From contig BCIJ01000007.1 in assembly GCA_001599935.1 (NCBI GenBank), positions 568,168-632,167 on the forward strand: a stretch of 64,000 bases of DNA, given 5' to 3'. Made by a program: the position numbers and the translations under genes. The DNA is from Holtermannia corniformis (lineage: Eukaryota > Basidiomycota > Tremellomycetes > Holtermanniales). The notes below the pieces were generated by a model that had not been told where the DNA came from, did not search any database, and saw nothing but the letters and a program-made list of their open reading frames with translations. Below, in pieces: positions 21,318 to 31,175 of the stretch; the first letter of the stretch is position 1; each line of letters begins with the position of its first letter.

Positions 21318-23044
21318 CTAGATAGTCCAGAAAGCGCCAGCGGTTGCGACGATTGCAATTAGTGATCCAAGCTTGATTACGTCTCTCACGTCACCGGCGG
21401 CTGTCGTACGCGCACCGTTGATCACCGTGGACCGGTTCGTCTCCAGGACCGTCTGTGTTGCGTTGAGGGCGTTGCGCTCGCGTAAAGGGTCTTGACCGTG
21501 ACACTACTCACAGGAACGTTGCCCGATGCATTGTTGGCCTCATACTGGTAGCCGGTCACGCCAGTGTTGGTCTCATCCTCGGCACAGGTGATCTTTACGC
21601 TCTGCAGGGTGGCAGAGTAGTAGCCGTTTGCCGTGTAGTCGGGCGATGACCAGTCGATCATGCCGCCGGCCCAGTCGATTGTGCCTTGTGCCGAGGACTC
21701 GATGCCAGCCGGCCAGATACTTACTTGAACACGCGACGGTGTTGACGGGTACTTGCTGCAAGCGATCAGTATCGGCCAACTTGTGCGAGGCAGGTACTGA
21801 CTAGGCCCCTTCCGCGGTGAGCTGGTCGGCTTTGACGAGTTGGCGTACGTCCTTGCCATCGATCTTCCATGTCAAGACGTCCTCTTGCCAGTCGAGCTGA
21901 TCTCTGATTAGATGCAATCGACCGCGTACTGGTAAAGAAATAACCCACCGTGAAAGTAGTGAAAGTCTCGGACGAATCGTGACCGACGTCCAGCGTGGTA
22001 CCATCAGTTGCAGAGTCTGACCTGTGTTAGATACCGGTGCACGACCGTCCTTCGTGACTCACAGTTGGCCTGTCCAAGGAAGAACCTGTGGGAAGGTTTG
22101 TCAGTGACGCTTGGGCGTAAGCGGGCAAGACGCACCAGTTGGTCTGTGCCTTGGTCGCATCGTCCCGAGTCCATTCCTATGCGTGGGTGAGCTGCTGCTA
22201 TTCTCCATCCTTACCCGGCGCAGCATACCCAGTCAATCTCGTCCTACGGTTGCTCTCGTCAGAACCTTCGTCATTGAGTCAAAAGGTCACTAACCTTGAC
22301 GTCCGACATGGTGATAGCCGCAGTGACCACGCCATTCCATTTGGTCGTTTCTAGACTTGTATGAGCCAAGTCACATGCGTCTCTACCCTGGACCTACTGA
22401 GAACGAAGTCGATAGTCCCGTAATGGACATAGCGAGTGCTGGAGATCTTCGTACCGGCTGGGCGCCGTCAGCGACCTGTCATCAGCTTGCGAGCTGGGGT
22501 GCGTACCGTTATCTTGGGTTAGGATCAAGCGCAAGCCGTCGTCCTGCTGTACGACTGAGCCGGTATCCACTGCAATCAATCTCGTAAGCTTTCAGCTCGG
22601 CAACGCCAAGCCAATTCGACGCACAGACCCAGTCCCAAGCCGTTGCATTGCCGTCGTACTGGCTAGAATTCTGAGCGTCTCATCAGTAACGTATATTCAA
22701 CGCAGGCGGATATGACCAAAGTACCTGCAAAAGCCTGTCGGTGTTGTAGAACGTGTGCTCCTTGGACTGGCACGCCGGCTGCGGCAAGCAAGAGTCTGGG
22801 GTGTTGGAGTCTACACATGTCAGCGTCTGAGGCGAGTTTCGAGTCCATACGCCGGTAGAGACTTACAAAGTGGCTCACATCCTCCCAAGCAGAAAGTGCC
22901 AGTCCCACAGTAGCCATACGGGCTACAGCACGGAGCCGACGCAGGGCATTTCTGGGTAATGCTGCACGTTTGGCCGCCTTGGGCAACCACGGGCTTCAAT
23001 AATGCCGCCGAGGAGAGTAAGAGTAGAGCGAGGGGTGTATACAT
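21318..23044 (-). CDS. Crh-type GH16 chitin-glucan transglycosylase, GPI-type
   Basis: Crosslinks chitin to beta-glucan in the cell wall (Utr2/Crh family). Thirteen exons join to 380 residues. Order: signal peptide MYTPLALLLLSSAALLKPVV; an eight-Cys chitin-binding-like module (KCPASAPCCSPYGYCG, FCLGGCEPL); the GH16 catalytic core with DEIDWEW, nucleophile and acid/base Glu at about residues 168 and 172; then FFLGQANYSATDG, LDWQEDVLTWKIDGK and the conserved RVQVSIWPAG. The tail, reached through a 35-nt intron at 21477-21511, ends LGSLIAIVATAGAFWTI, a hydrophobic GPI-attachment-like end. The catalytic motif is carried by a 15-nt exon (22229-22243) plus the first codon of the next exon; another exon (22063-22085) is 23 nt. 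Confidence 0.93.
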
Positions 23045-23385
23045 GATGGTAAGGAAGGGTGGGGAAGCGAGTGACGGTTGTTGATCGACTGGGCAGAGGG
23101 TCGAGCGGCAGCTTAAAACGGTCAGGGGTCAAAGGAAAGGGAAGCGCAGAACTGTCACGCATGATGTCAGGTTAGCGCCAACCCTTTCTTGTGCACGCTG
23201 TCGCAGCAGCCTACCGTTGTGCACTGCTACGTCTGCGCGAACAGACTGTCGCTCGGTTTACCTCGCAAAGTCGACGAGCCAGGTCGCGCCTTCCCCGCGT
23301 TTCAGCCCGCCACGGCACGCGTCGATCATTTGTTTGGTTCCGCGGCGTAGCCGGAAAAGCAGGAGGGATACAACATAACAGTGCA
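23045..23385. other. Intergenic: Crh promoter and AP-3 mu 3' side
   Basis: 341 bp without a supported gene. Confidence 0.55.
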
Positions 23386-25160
23386 TCACCATCGAACCTC
23401 TAGCCGACCACCACGGACGGAGCTCTTGATTCCCTTGAATGGCTTGTACATGGCATCGCCGAGCACTTTGACTTGATCGACCTTGAGGCCTGACATGGAG
23501 TAGTTGGCGATCCGGAATGCGACATTGAATGACGGGCTTGGCACTGCCGCCTCGTCGCTGATCGATCAGTATACACGCTACTGCCTGGAACGTCAGCCAC
23601 GCACGAAGAAACGAATGTCCCGGCAAGACTTGGCGGCCTCTCGTTTGCAAGCAATGACTCGACAGTCCACTTGAGGACCTTGGTCGTTGGATCAAACTCC
23701 CAGATCCCACCACCAGCTCCGCCCGCAGACTTATCCCCACCGAGCGGTCGCGGTCCTGCGCCAGCGTATGACGGAGTCCTCCGGTCTCCGGTCGCGGTAG
23801 CAGACACCGAAGTGACGCTTGCACCAAGGTAGATGGACACCACAATCTTGTCGATCGGTAGGTTGGTGAGGCGTGAGGTGAGAGTCAACGAGAATTTACC
23901 TGATGTCATCAGTCAAATGCTTGCCCCGTACAGTGACGCAACGTACCACCATGGTCAGTCAAAGATAGCATCGGCTTGAGGCCAACTGGAATGGATGTGC
24001 GACCCGTAACTGCTTTGGCAGCTTGATAGTCCAGCAGCTTGAAGTGCCCGTCGGGCGGGATGAATGAGATTTGCTGGTTCTCTTCCCATTTCTTGAACCT
24101 GTTCATGACTATCAGGCTCGCACGGTGGACTTGAAATATAGGACGTACCGGATGCAGGGATGAAAGCTACAACTCGTCAAGATCGCCGGATTCGCCAATG
24201 TAACCTGAAGATCAGGATTGCCCGATAGCCGGGCATTGCAGTTGATCGTGCCCCAGATGTCAGACGCAAGCACGTTGCCTCTTCTGTGTAACGGATCCAT
24301 CAGTGTCGTCCCGGCGCAGTAGCGATAGCATACCGATCTACCAGCGCGTCAAGTGACTCTTCGATATCGAAGAAGATTTCGTTGTTGGCATGCCGAATGC
24401 CCGGACTTCGCCAAGGTATTGGCGCGGTGAAAGGCGCAGTATTGGTCGGTTGCAGCCTACGATGGTGGTCAATAGCAAGATCGCACTGGGACCGGACGAG
24501 AGCGTACCCTGATACACCGGCAGCGTTCAAGAGCTTACGAATCATGCTCGGCGGTAGCACAATCTCCTTGAGCATGTTGGGCTCCATCGTCATGGGATGA
24601 CCCTCGTCCAACATCTCCTCGATCAGCTGTGAAGAACGTCAGTCTGCCCTGGCACTATACGGCAAGCAACGGACCATGTACACAATGTCAAAGTTGTCAC
24701 GCAACGCAGCCTCGGTGATCTCCCCACCAAGGTAATCTTGCAACGTGTCCAGAAACGAGTCGAGGAAAGCGAATGCGAATGCCGGATTGACTATCGGCAG
24801 GTTAGCCGTTTATGGGACAGATACCCCAGGCTGACACTCACCCTCTTCACTGATAGGTACGAGGAACCGCACGCCCTCCCGTTGGGTATGGCATAGTGCA
24901 CTGCCGGCGACCCCGCCCTCCTTGGCGAGTGAGTTGACCCACATCACCGGCTCCAGTGGCTCAACACTCTCATCTCGATTTCGTAGGGCATCATTAATCG
25001 TGTCGATATGCAGAAAGGGGTAGGAAGGGGGATGCGCGCGGAAGTGCGAGGTGATGATGGACCGGCTACATGAACACCATCAGCGGGTGGTCGCAGCTCT
25101 TCCACGGACAGATTCTTACCCAGTACTGTCCAGTATGATGATCCCATCTACCTTGGCCAT
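23386..25160 (-). CDS. APM3: AP-3 adaptor complex mu subunit
   Basis: The cargo-binding medium chain of AP-3, which sorts proteins from the Golgi or endosomes directly to the vacuole. Nine exons (25120-25160, 24842-25065, 24675-24790, 24508-24626, 24334-24456, 24149-24283, 23947-24098, 23605-23899, 23386-23557) give 458 residues. The longin-like N-terminus reads MAKVDGIIILDSTGRSIIT, then EALRDNFDIVYMLIEEMLD-type helices (here AALRDNFDIVYMLIEEMLD). The mu homology domain begins near NNEIFFDIEESLDALVDR, with FHPCIRFKKWEENQQISFIP and PPDGHFKLLDYQ, and ends SVRGGRLEVRW, the usual mu-chain terminus. A Gly/Ser-rich insertion lies around SYAGAGPRPLGG. AP-3 rather than AP-1/2 is inferred from the divergent linker and DEGHPM motif. 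Confidence 0.9.
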
Positions 25161-25932
25161 GCTGTTCGAGTTCTCCTGGCTCTTTGATCGATGTACGGTC
25201 GTTGGAAGGGGATGAGCGCATCGCCAGTGGCAAGTCGCTAGAGCGTCTAGCACGTTGACTTGGGTTGCTAGCAGAGTGACGTTACGTTACGAGCACGCAG
25301 CGGTTTCATGCTGCCAGCCAATTTCACTGCGACCACCTAGCAAGTTACCGTCTAGCACTGACTCGTATCTGAGCTCGGAACCACTGACTACCGGTCGGCG
25401 ACTCTATTGTCTTGCGGTCATAACCCGGGATCGGTGCCGGATTGATCGTACTGATTTCGAAACGCCATTGTTCTCACCGCCGCCGAGCCCATTACTCGGG
25501 CGCACCTCGGCCGAGCCAAACTCAGCTCGTGCCGAGTCTTGCGCTCCTCTCACCGTTATACTCTGATCCGCGACTCTACAATATTCTGTAGTATCCTCTC
25601 AGAAACTTGAGCTCCTTTGCGGCCGGAGTAATGCGCATTCCGCAGGGTTGACGGTCCGCGCTCCTTTGCGCCCGCGAGCGGTGACGACTTGGCACTCAGC
25701 TCCTCAAATCGGCGTGTCTGTCACGGCAAGCGCACTCGCTCCGTTGATTACGGTACGAGACGAGGGGAGACCGAGGGTGAGAAAGGACGTGCACAACGGA
25801 AGATCGGATCTCGTCGTCATGGGTCAGTACGGCCGGTTGCGCCTTTGAAATCACTACTAAAGCTGGACAGGTCCGCCTTCCCCTCTTCAGCTTGGTGAAG
25901 CTTCGATACCAGCATCAGAGACCAGAGATACC
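25161..25932. other. Divergent intergenic region
   Basis: 772 bp between the starts of AP-3 mu (minus) and the next plus-strand gene. No coding signal; probably two promoters. Confidence 0.55.
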
Positions 25933-26751
25933 ATGTTTGCGCCCAGCCCCGCCACCCCTACAAGCCCTACAAACATCTCGCCGTGTAAGCTGCGGGCGCT
26001 ACGCAGTCCTCGACGCTCTACAGCGCTTGAATTTACGTTTTCCCTCTCTCCTACCAACCGCGTACACGAGTTCCCATCCATCCCTCCGCCGGGCAAGCGC
26101 CAATGCGTGACGCCTCCTCAAAGCCCAGCGCGCGGCGGCAAAGATTGGGCCGGCTATGAGACGGATGAGGACGGCGACGCGGACATGAGCGGCCGGAAGA
26201 AGCGAGAGAAAGGACGAAGAGTTCGGTTCAGCCCTTATACTTCGGGATCGGGATCGATGGAAAGGCAGCCACGATGGGGTTTGGTACGTGACTCCGTTGT
26301 GGAGCGCACAGCTTTGAGTTATACTGACGCCATCGATCAGACTACACCTCCTCTCAGCCCTCATCCATCAGAGGAAGATGACATGGTCATTTGTGACCCC
26401 ATGCCCGAGCTATCACAAAGCAACAAAGCTGGATCCTACCCAAGCAATCAAATTGCACTCTCAAGTGTTACAACCCCGCCAACACACCGGCTGCCGCCTA
26501 CACCCCTCCTCGTTCCCTCCCATTCCGCCATGAGCAGTCCAGTACCAAACATGAGTATCGACATGGACCAAACTTCACACCGCATCACACAAGAACCAGA
26601 CTCTGACGATGAATCCGACGTCGAAGATCCCATCATATCATTCGCTCCACCGCCATCGCTCCAAGATCGACCACCGTCCCCATGCGTCCGATGGCAGATT
26701 GATGAGCTCGCGCAGTTACTAGCTGCTGGCGCAGCCGACATTGGCTGCTAG
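25933..26751 (+). CDS. Hypothetical disordered protein with SP/TP sites
   Basis: An open frame of 272 codons. A gt-ag pair inside (donor after GGGGTTTG at about 26284, acceptor catcgatcag before ACTACACC) is in phase 0, so splicing would only shorten the protein by about 19 residues. The sequence is low-complexity with SPCKLRALRSPRRS near the N-terminus, a basic patch SGRKKREKGRRVRFSPY (a possible nuclear signal) and an acidic SDDESDVEDPIISF near the C-terminus. The last residues (VRWQIDELAQLLAAGAADIG) form the only likely helix. It resembles small nuclear regulators in composition only; no family is recognised. Confidence 0.55.
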   Translation: MFAPSPATPTSPTNISPCKLRALRSPRRSTALEFTFSLSPTNRVHEFPSIPPPGKRQCVTPPQSPARGGKDWAGYETDEDGDADMSGRKKREKGRRVRFSPYTSGSGSMERQPRWGLVRDSVVERTALSYTDAIDQTTPPLSPHPSEEDDMVICDPMPELSQSNKAGSYPSNQIALSSVTTPPTHRLPPTPLLVPSHSAMSSPVPNMSIDMDQTSHRITQEPDSDDESDVEDPIISFAPPPSLQDRPPSPCVRWQIDELAQLLAAGAADIGC

Positions 26752-26900
26752 CTACTAACCATAATGGACGGATGTATCGCCGCTTTGTACTTGTACCTGG
26801 GGAGCGCCAAAGATTGCGCAGTAAAGACAGTGGGGTCACATGGACTTTTCGCTACTCGACAATCGCCATCGCCTCGCTTCATGTCGGTGTGCACGTACGC

Positions 26901-28696
26901 TCAAAACGAAGTCGGCTTGGTCAGCTGGACCTGGCTGATACCATGGCCATGCGGCAGCATCTCGATGTCAATTGAGCCATTGTCAGCCTTCTCGGCGTAG
27001 GGACCCTGGAGGATTATCAGCGTGGCATACATATCGCAGCGAAGGAAACTTACGTTGACATAAGTGTGGGTCTCAGTGTCAACCCTGATCTCGCCTCTGG
27101 CACCCACGCCGCCGGTGCTCATGACCTGGCTGCATCAGCTGCTGACCTGTGAGTGGGGTGCCGCACGTACTTGAGCAGATCGCGCGGCACCGTCGCGAGA
27201 GAATGCGGACCGGGAGTTAAGGGAGAAGAGTCTAGAGATGGGATCAGTCCATGTGGGATCGTCTTCCTGACGCCGACAAAGCGGTCGTGGTAACGCACAA
27301 GCCAACAGCGTAAATCTTGCTCTGGACACCTTGAAGAGTAGCGCCAAGGAGGGACGCGGGACTGGCAGAAATCAGTGTCTTGCATCTACCGGGTGCTCGA
27401 TGCGATGTACTTTTTCGCATAGGAGATCAAGAAAGTGACGGCGAGCACCGTCGGTGGGATTTGCGACTGTTTGACGATCAGTACTGCACGGCGGGCCTGG
27501 GGAAAGATTGACTTCGAGGGTAATAGAGATCAAGCGCATGATGTACGAGTCGGTGTTCTTCCATCCTGTACGCGAGCGCCAAAGACCCGCCATGACTGCG
27601 ACAGTTCAGCGTGGTACTCCAAGACGACGCGACGGATTGCGCACTGGAGGCAGTAATGATCACTGGGAAAAGTCAACACTGCTTCGATCCGGGTTCGAAA
27701 CTCACAATCAGCCGCCATCGTTGTCGCGAGCCAGACTAGAAGACATCAACAAGCGCAAACTTCCGTGTAATGTGTACGTACTGAAGTACGGCTTTGAATG
27801 ATCAGCATGACATGCAATGGACGATAACCTCGACTTACGGTCCGCACGACGAAAGCGTCCAGTTCACTGTACAAGCCGAAGAACATGATCTATCGCAGTC
27901 AGTCAAGCCTCCTGCGCAATCGGAAAGACTTACAGTGACGGCCAGAGCTGCGGCAGTGTGCGTGGTAACCAGCAACTAAAACAGTTGGTCAGCCCTGTAC
28001 CACAAATGCCAAGTCCAACGCACCACAACGGTTCCGAGGAGCACCCAGGGCTTGCCGAGCAGCATGAAAGCGCGGTGTGCCAAGAAGATCTGGATGGCAC
28101 CAACATGGATGCTATCCATCGACGGGAACCACGAGAGGTATCTTTGCCAACCTGTCAGCACATGCCCAGTATCGTGGTCGGACAGACGCTGTACGCACTT
28201 TGTCTCGAACATGGGAGCGTAAACCCCAAAGTTCTGTACGAACAGATACTGCTGGAAGTACCTGTGCGATTTCAGCTCATGCCCGTGCGCCGACGACAGA
28301 CAAACCAGATGTAAGCTGTCATGACGGCCGACGAGAAGAACGAGTAGACGGCAATGCCCTTTGTGAAGCGATTGTCATTCTTCCAGTGCCTTTCCAGTCG
28401 ATCAGCAGAGGATCATGATATAGTGGCTGGGACTTACGTCACATAGTTGACGAACTGGACGCTTCATGTCAGTGTTGCTGCAACATCAAGCGCAGATGTC
28501 GACCGACCTGCATGAACAGAATGCCTGTGTTCGGTCAGCACAGAGCGTTGTGTCCCATCACCGATTTCTCACCCATCAGGAGCGTATCCATCACGATCGT
28601 ACTGAAGTGGCACCCAAGCCCAAAGATCTGCACCGGCTTGAAGAAAGCAGCGGCCTCCTCCTCGGTCGGAGGCCTTGTGGACTTGACTTCGGCCAT
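26901..28696 (-). CDS. DUF6534-like multi-pass membrane protein
   Basis: Seventeen exons give only 344 residues. The spliced chain begins MAEVKSTRPPTEEEAAAFFK, then alternates hydrophobic segments: FGLGCHFSTIVMDTLLMGI, GIAVYSFFSSAVMTAYIW, FMLLGKPWVLLGTVVLLV, IWLATTMAADLIITASI, and PPTVLAVTFLISYA. FVNYVTHWKNDNRF and the post-segment SRTGWKNTDSYIMRLI are typical of the basidiomycete DUF6534 family, whose members end near a SLNSR-like motif, as here (LFSLNSRSAF). Function of the family is unknown. Several exons are tiny: 10 nt (27782-27791), 17 nt (28508-28524 and 28438-28454) and 18 nt (27645-27662). A polar tail ends QVQLTKPTSF. Confidence 0.85.
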
Positions 28697-29631
28697 CGTT
28701 GTCGGGTCTCAAGTAATGTTACAATGTCGAAGTCGGACGAAAGAGGTGGTGAGTGGACAACGAGATAAGTGGACGGCAGGGCGTGCGACTCAGGGAGCGG
28801 TCTGCTTCTTATTTTGTCCCGTGGGCACTTGCGTAGAGTTGTGAGCGTGCAGCCTGTGCGTTCGTGATTGCTCGTACCCGATCAAAATCACTCAGGAGGG
28901 CAGAACTTTGGCTGCGAGCTATGAACGTCCCGGACACTACCGAGCCAACCTCTGCGCTAGTGAGCTGCGGCAGCTGCTGGTTTCGCCCAGGGTATCTCCT
29001 CTGCCGCCATCACAAGATCGGTAGGCCGATCGCTCCTGGCCCTGGCACCGGCACCGGACCACGCAAGAGAAAAGGTGAGACGGTCTATCACTAGCACACT
29101 CTACGGCACCCATGTGCAACATAACTCTGTCCATCGCCAACACAAGACCATGCACCCTGAAACTCGCGCACCTCGGTTCATAAACGCAACCTGCCACAAG
29201 TTAGACGCGTGGCGCCGCCAGTCGGGAGTAGTTGGAAGTCCTTTGCATGCGCAGACGCACAGACTGCATGTTGTCTGTCCATCTCATGACCTAAAAGGTT
29301 TGCGGCGTGCATAGCCGGTGGCAGAGCTTGTTGAGCGTCACGCAGCCCCGCGCGCCGGCGGCAAATCAACCGCGGTGGACCAAGCCCCGCAACTCCTTGG
29401 CCGTCTACGGACTCGTGCTTCTACACTGCAGTGGCTTGATCCACTGCAAGCTTACATTGTGGCTGGATCTCGAAGATCTCGGGAGCGGGCATGCAACCCA
29501 AGGACAGCGTACAGGGGCAAGCGAAGGCACCGACTTTGAGTCTAGCACTGCGCGAGCATCTGGCTAGCACGAATGCATTGTGAACCAGCTGTCCTTGCTG
29601 TGATCCAGCTGTATGGTGTCTACGACCAGCA
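28697..29631. other. Divergent intergenic region
   Basis: 935 bp between the starts of the DUF6534-like gene (minus) and the REEP-like gene (plus). Short ORFs on both strands lack any family signal. Contains a GGCACCGGCACCGG run near 29044, nothing else distinctive. Confidence 0.55.
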
Positions 29632-31098
29632 ATGGCAACCACAGCGCTGAAGCTGGTATGGTGAGTATTTGAATGTTGGTGAGGCTCTAGGGCTCCAGGC
29701 TGATGGACCACAGCCTCGGCCTCAACCTCCGTGATACCCTCAAAGCTCTGAAAAGGCCAGCTCGTCGCAAAGTCCATGACGCCGACACGGTACCCCGCAA
29801 TCCAAGAACCAGTCCGCTCAGGAGGGAGCAGCTCAGAGCCACGTTGACGCTCTGGATCGTCTGGGTACGTTGCCACCTTGCCACTTGTGTCAAGTACGGC
29901 TCGAGGTTCATCATGTATCGCAGATCGCCTGGGAGAACACCGAGCGGACATTAGACTACCTGATAGGCTGGCTCGTACCTTTTTACGCCCAAATCAAGAT
30001 CCTCGTACTCGCATATCTCATCCTGGCTCGCTCATTCGTACGTCTTTGCATGTGCTTGGTTGAAGCTAACGAAACGCCAAGGGTACATCGGCGATCTACT
30101 GCCATGTTGTGCAACCCATTCTCGATACCTACAGCCCGCCGATAGACCTCACGCTCCTCCTTTTCAGCCATGCATTCGACTTGCTCGTGCATACCGTCGT
30201 CACCGCACCCCTCCACCTCCTATACTTGGTTTACTCCTCCCTACGCCCTCCGACGCACCCGCCTCCACCTTCGGTACCCAATGTCGATGTTGATGCGCTC
30301 AAGAAGGACATTGAGGGCCAGCGAAGTAGAGTCGGAGAAAAGGCTGATCAGCTGCGCGCTCTGCGTGCTCAAGCGGTAACAGAGACAGAGCATGGAAAGG
30401 TGCGACAGCGCGCTCGATTGCTGGAAAAAGCGGCGATGGCGTCGAACAGAGCTCCAGCGACTCGTCCGGTGACGTCGGCTGTGAGAGCTGCCGCATCCAC
30501 ATCATCCGCCCGGACAGCCAAGCCCGCCAGACCTCTCGCTCCACCGGCTCCCGCCCGCGTCCCTAAATTCCCATCATTGCCACCGACGTTGTACGACTTC
30601 AACGACGGGATCGAGGCGCGCGACGGTTCGAGCGTTCGCCCCAACACGACGATAAGCAGCGCACCTGCTCGTCAGAGACTCGTCGCACCTGGTGTTCAGA
30701 CCGACCCATCGGCACGGCCTAGCGAGGCATCGTCGAGTCGTCCACCGGTGGTACCCGCACTTCGGCCCAAAGCTGCCACAACAGGTCGGCGTGTACCAGC
30801 GAAACCACCAGTGGCGACGGCGCGGAAGCGCAAGGCGCCTGAAACGGACGCCGAGATGATTCCCGAGGTCAAGCCACCAAAGGCTGTTGCACGCGCACCC
30901 GCCCGTCGGAAAGCGGCACTTGCAGCCATAGACGAGGGCCCAAAGACTCCTGCCAAGAAACGGCGGCTCAACAGCGGTACCATCGAAAACATTGCCAGTC
31001 CACCCCTGCCGACCCGCACGCCGCGTCGCAAAGCCGCCCTGGTCGCCGCCGAGGCCCTCACAACACCCAAACCGAAACGCAGAGTCCGCAAGCCATGA
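29632..31098 (+). CDS. REEP/Yop1 (TB2-DP1-HVA22) family ER membrane protein
   Basis: Members insert hairpins into the ER membrane, shape tubules and in some cases link ER to microtubules. Four exons (29632-29660, 29714-29864, 29924-30037, 30082-31098) give 436 residues. The family core is clear after splicing: LTLWIVWIAWENTERTLDYL, then LVPFYAQIKILVLAYLILAR and SFGTSAIYCHVVQPIL, followed by a second hydrophobic hairpin near LLVHTVVTAPLHLLYLVYSS. A charged helix (DALKKDIEGQRSRVGEKADQ) leads into a ~230-residue Ala/Pro/Arg/Lys-rich disordered tail ending KPKRRVRKP. The 29-nt first exon was chosen because it joins in phase and gives a short hydrophobic start MATTALKLVCLG. Confidence 0.85.
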
Positions 31099-31175
31099 CC
31101 CGACTCCACATTCGCCGCCTTGCATTGCTTGACTGCATACGATGATGCATTGTTGTACATGATACATTGCGCGGG

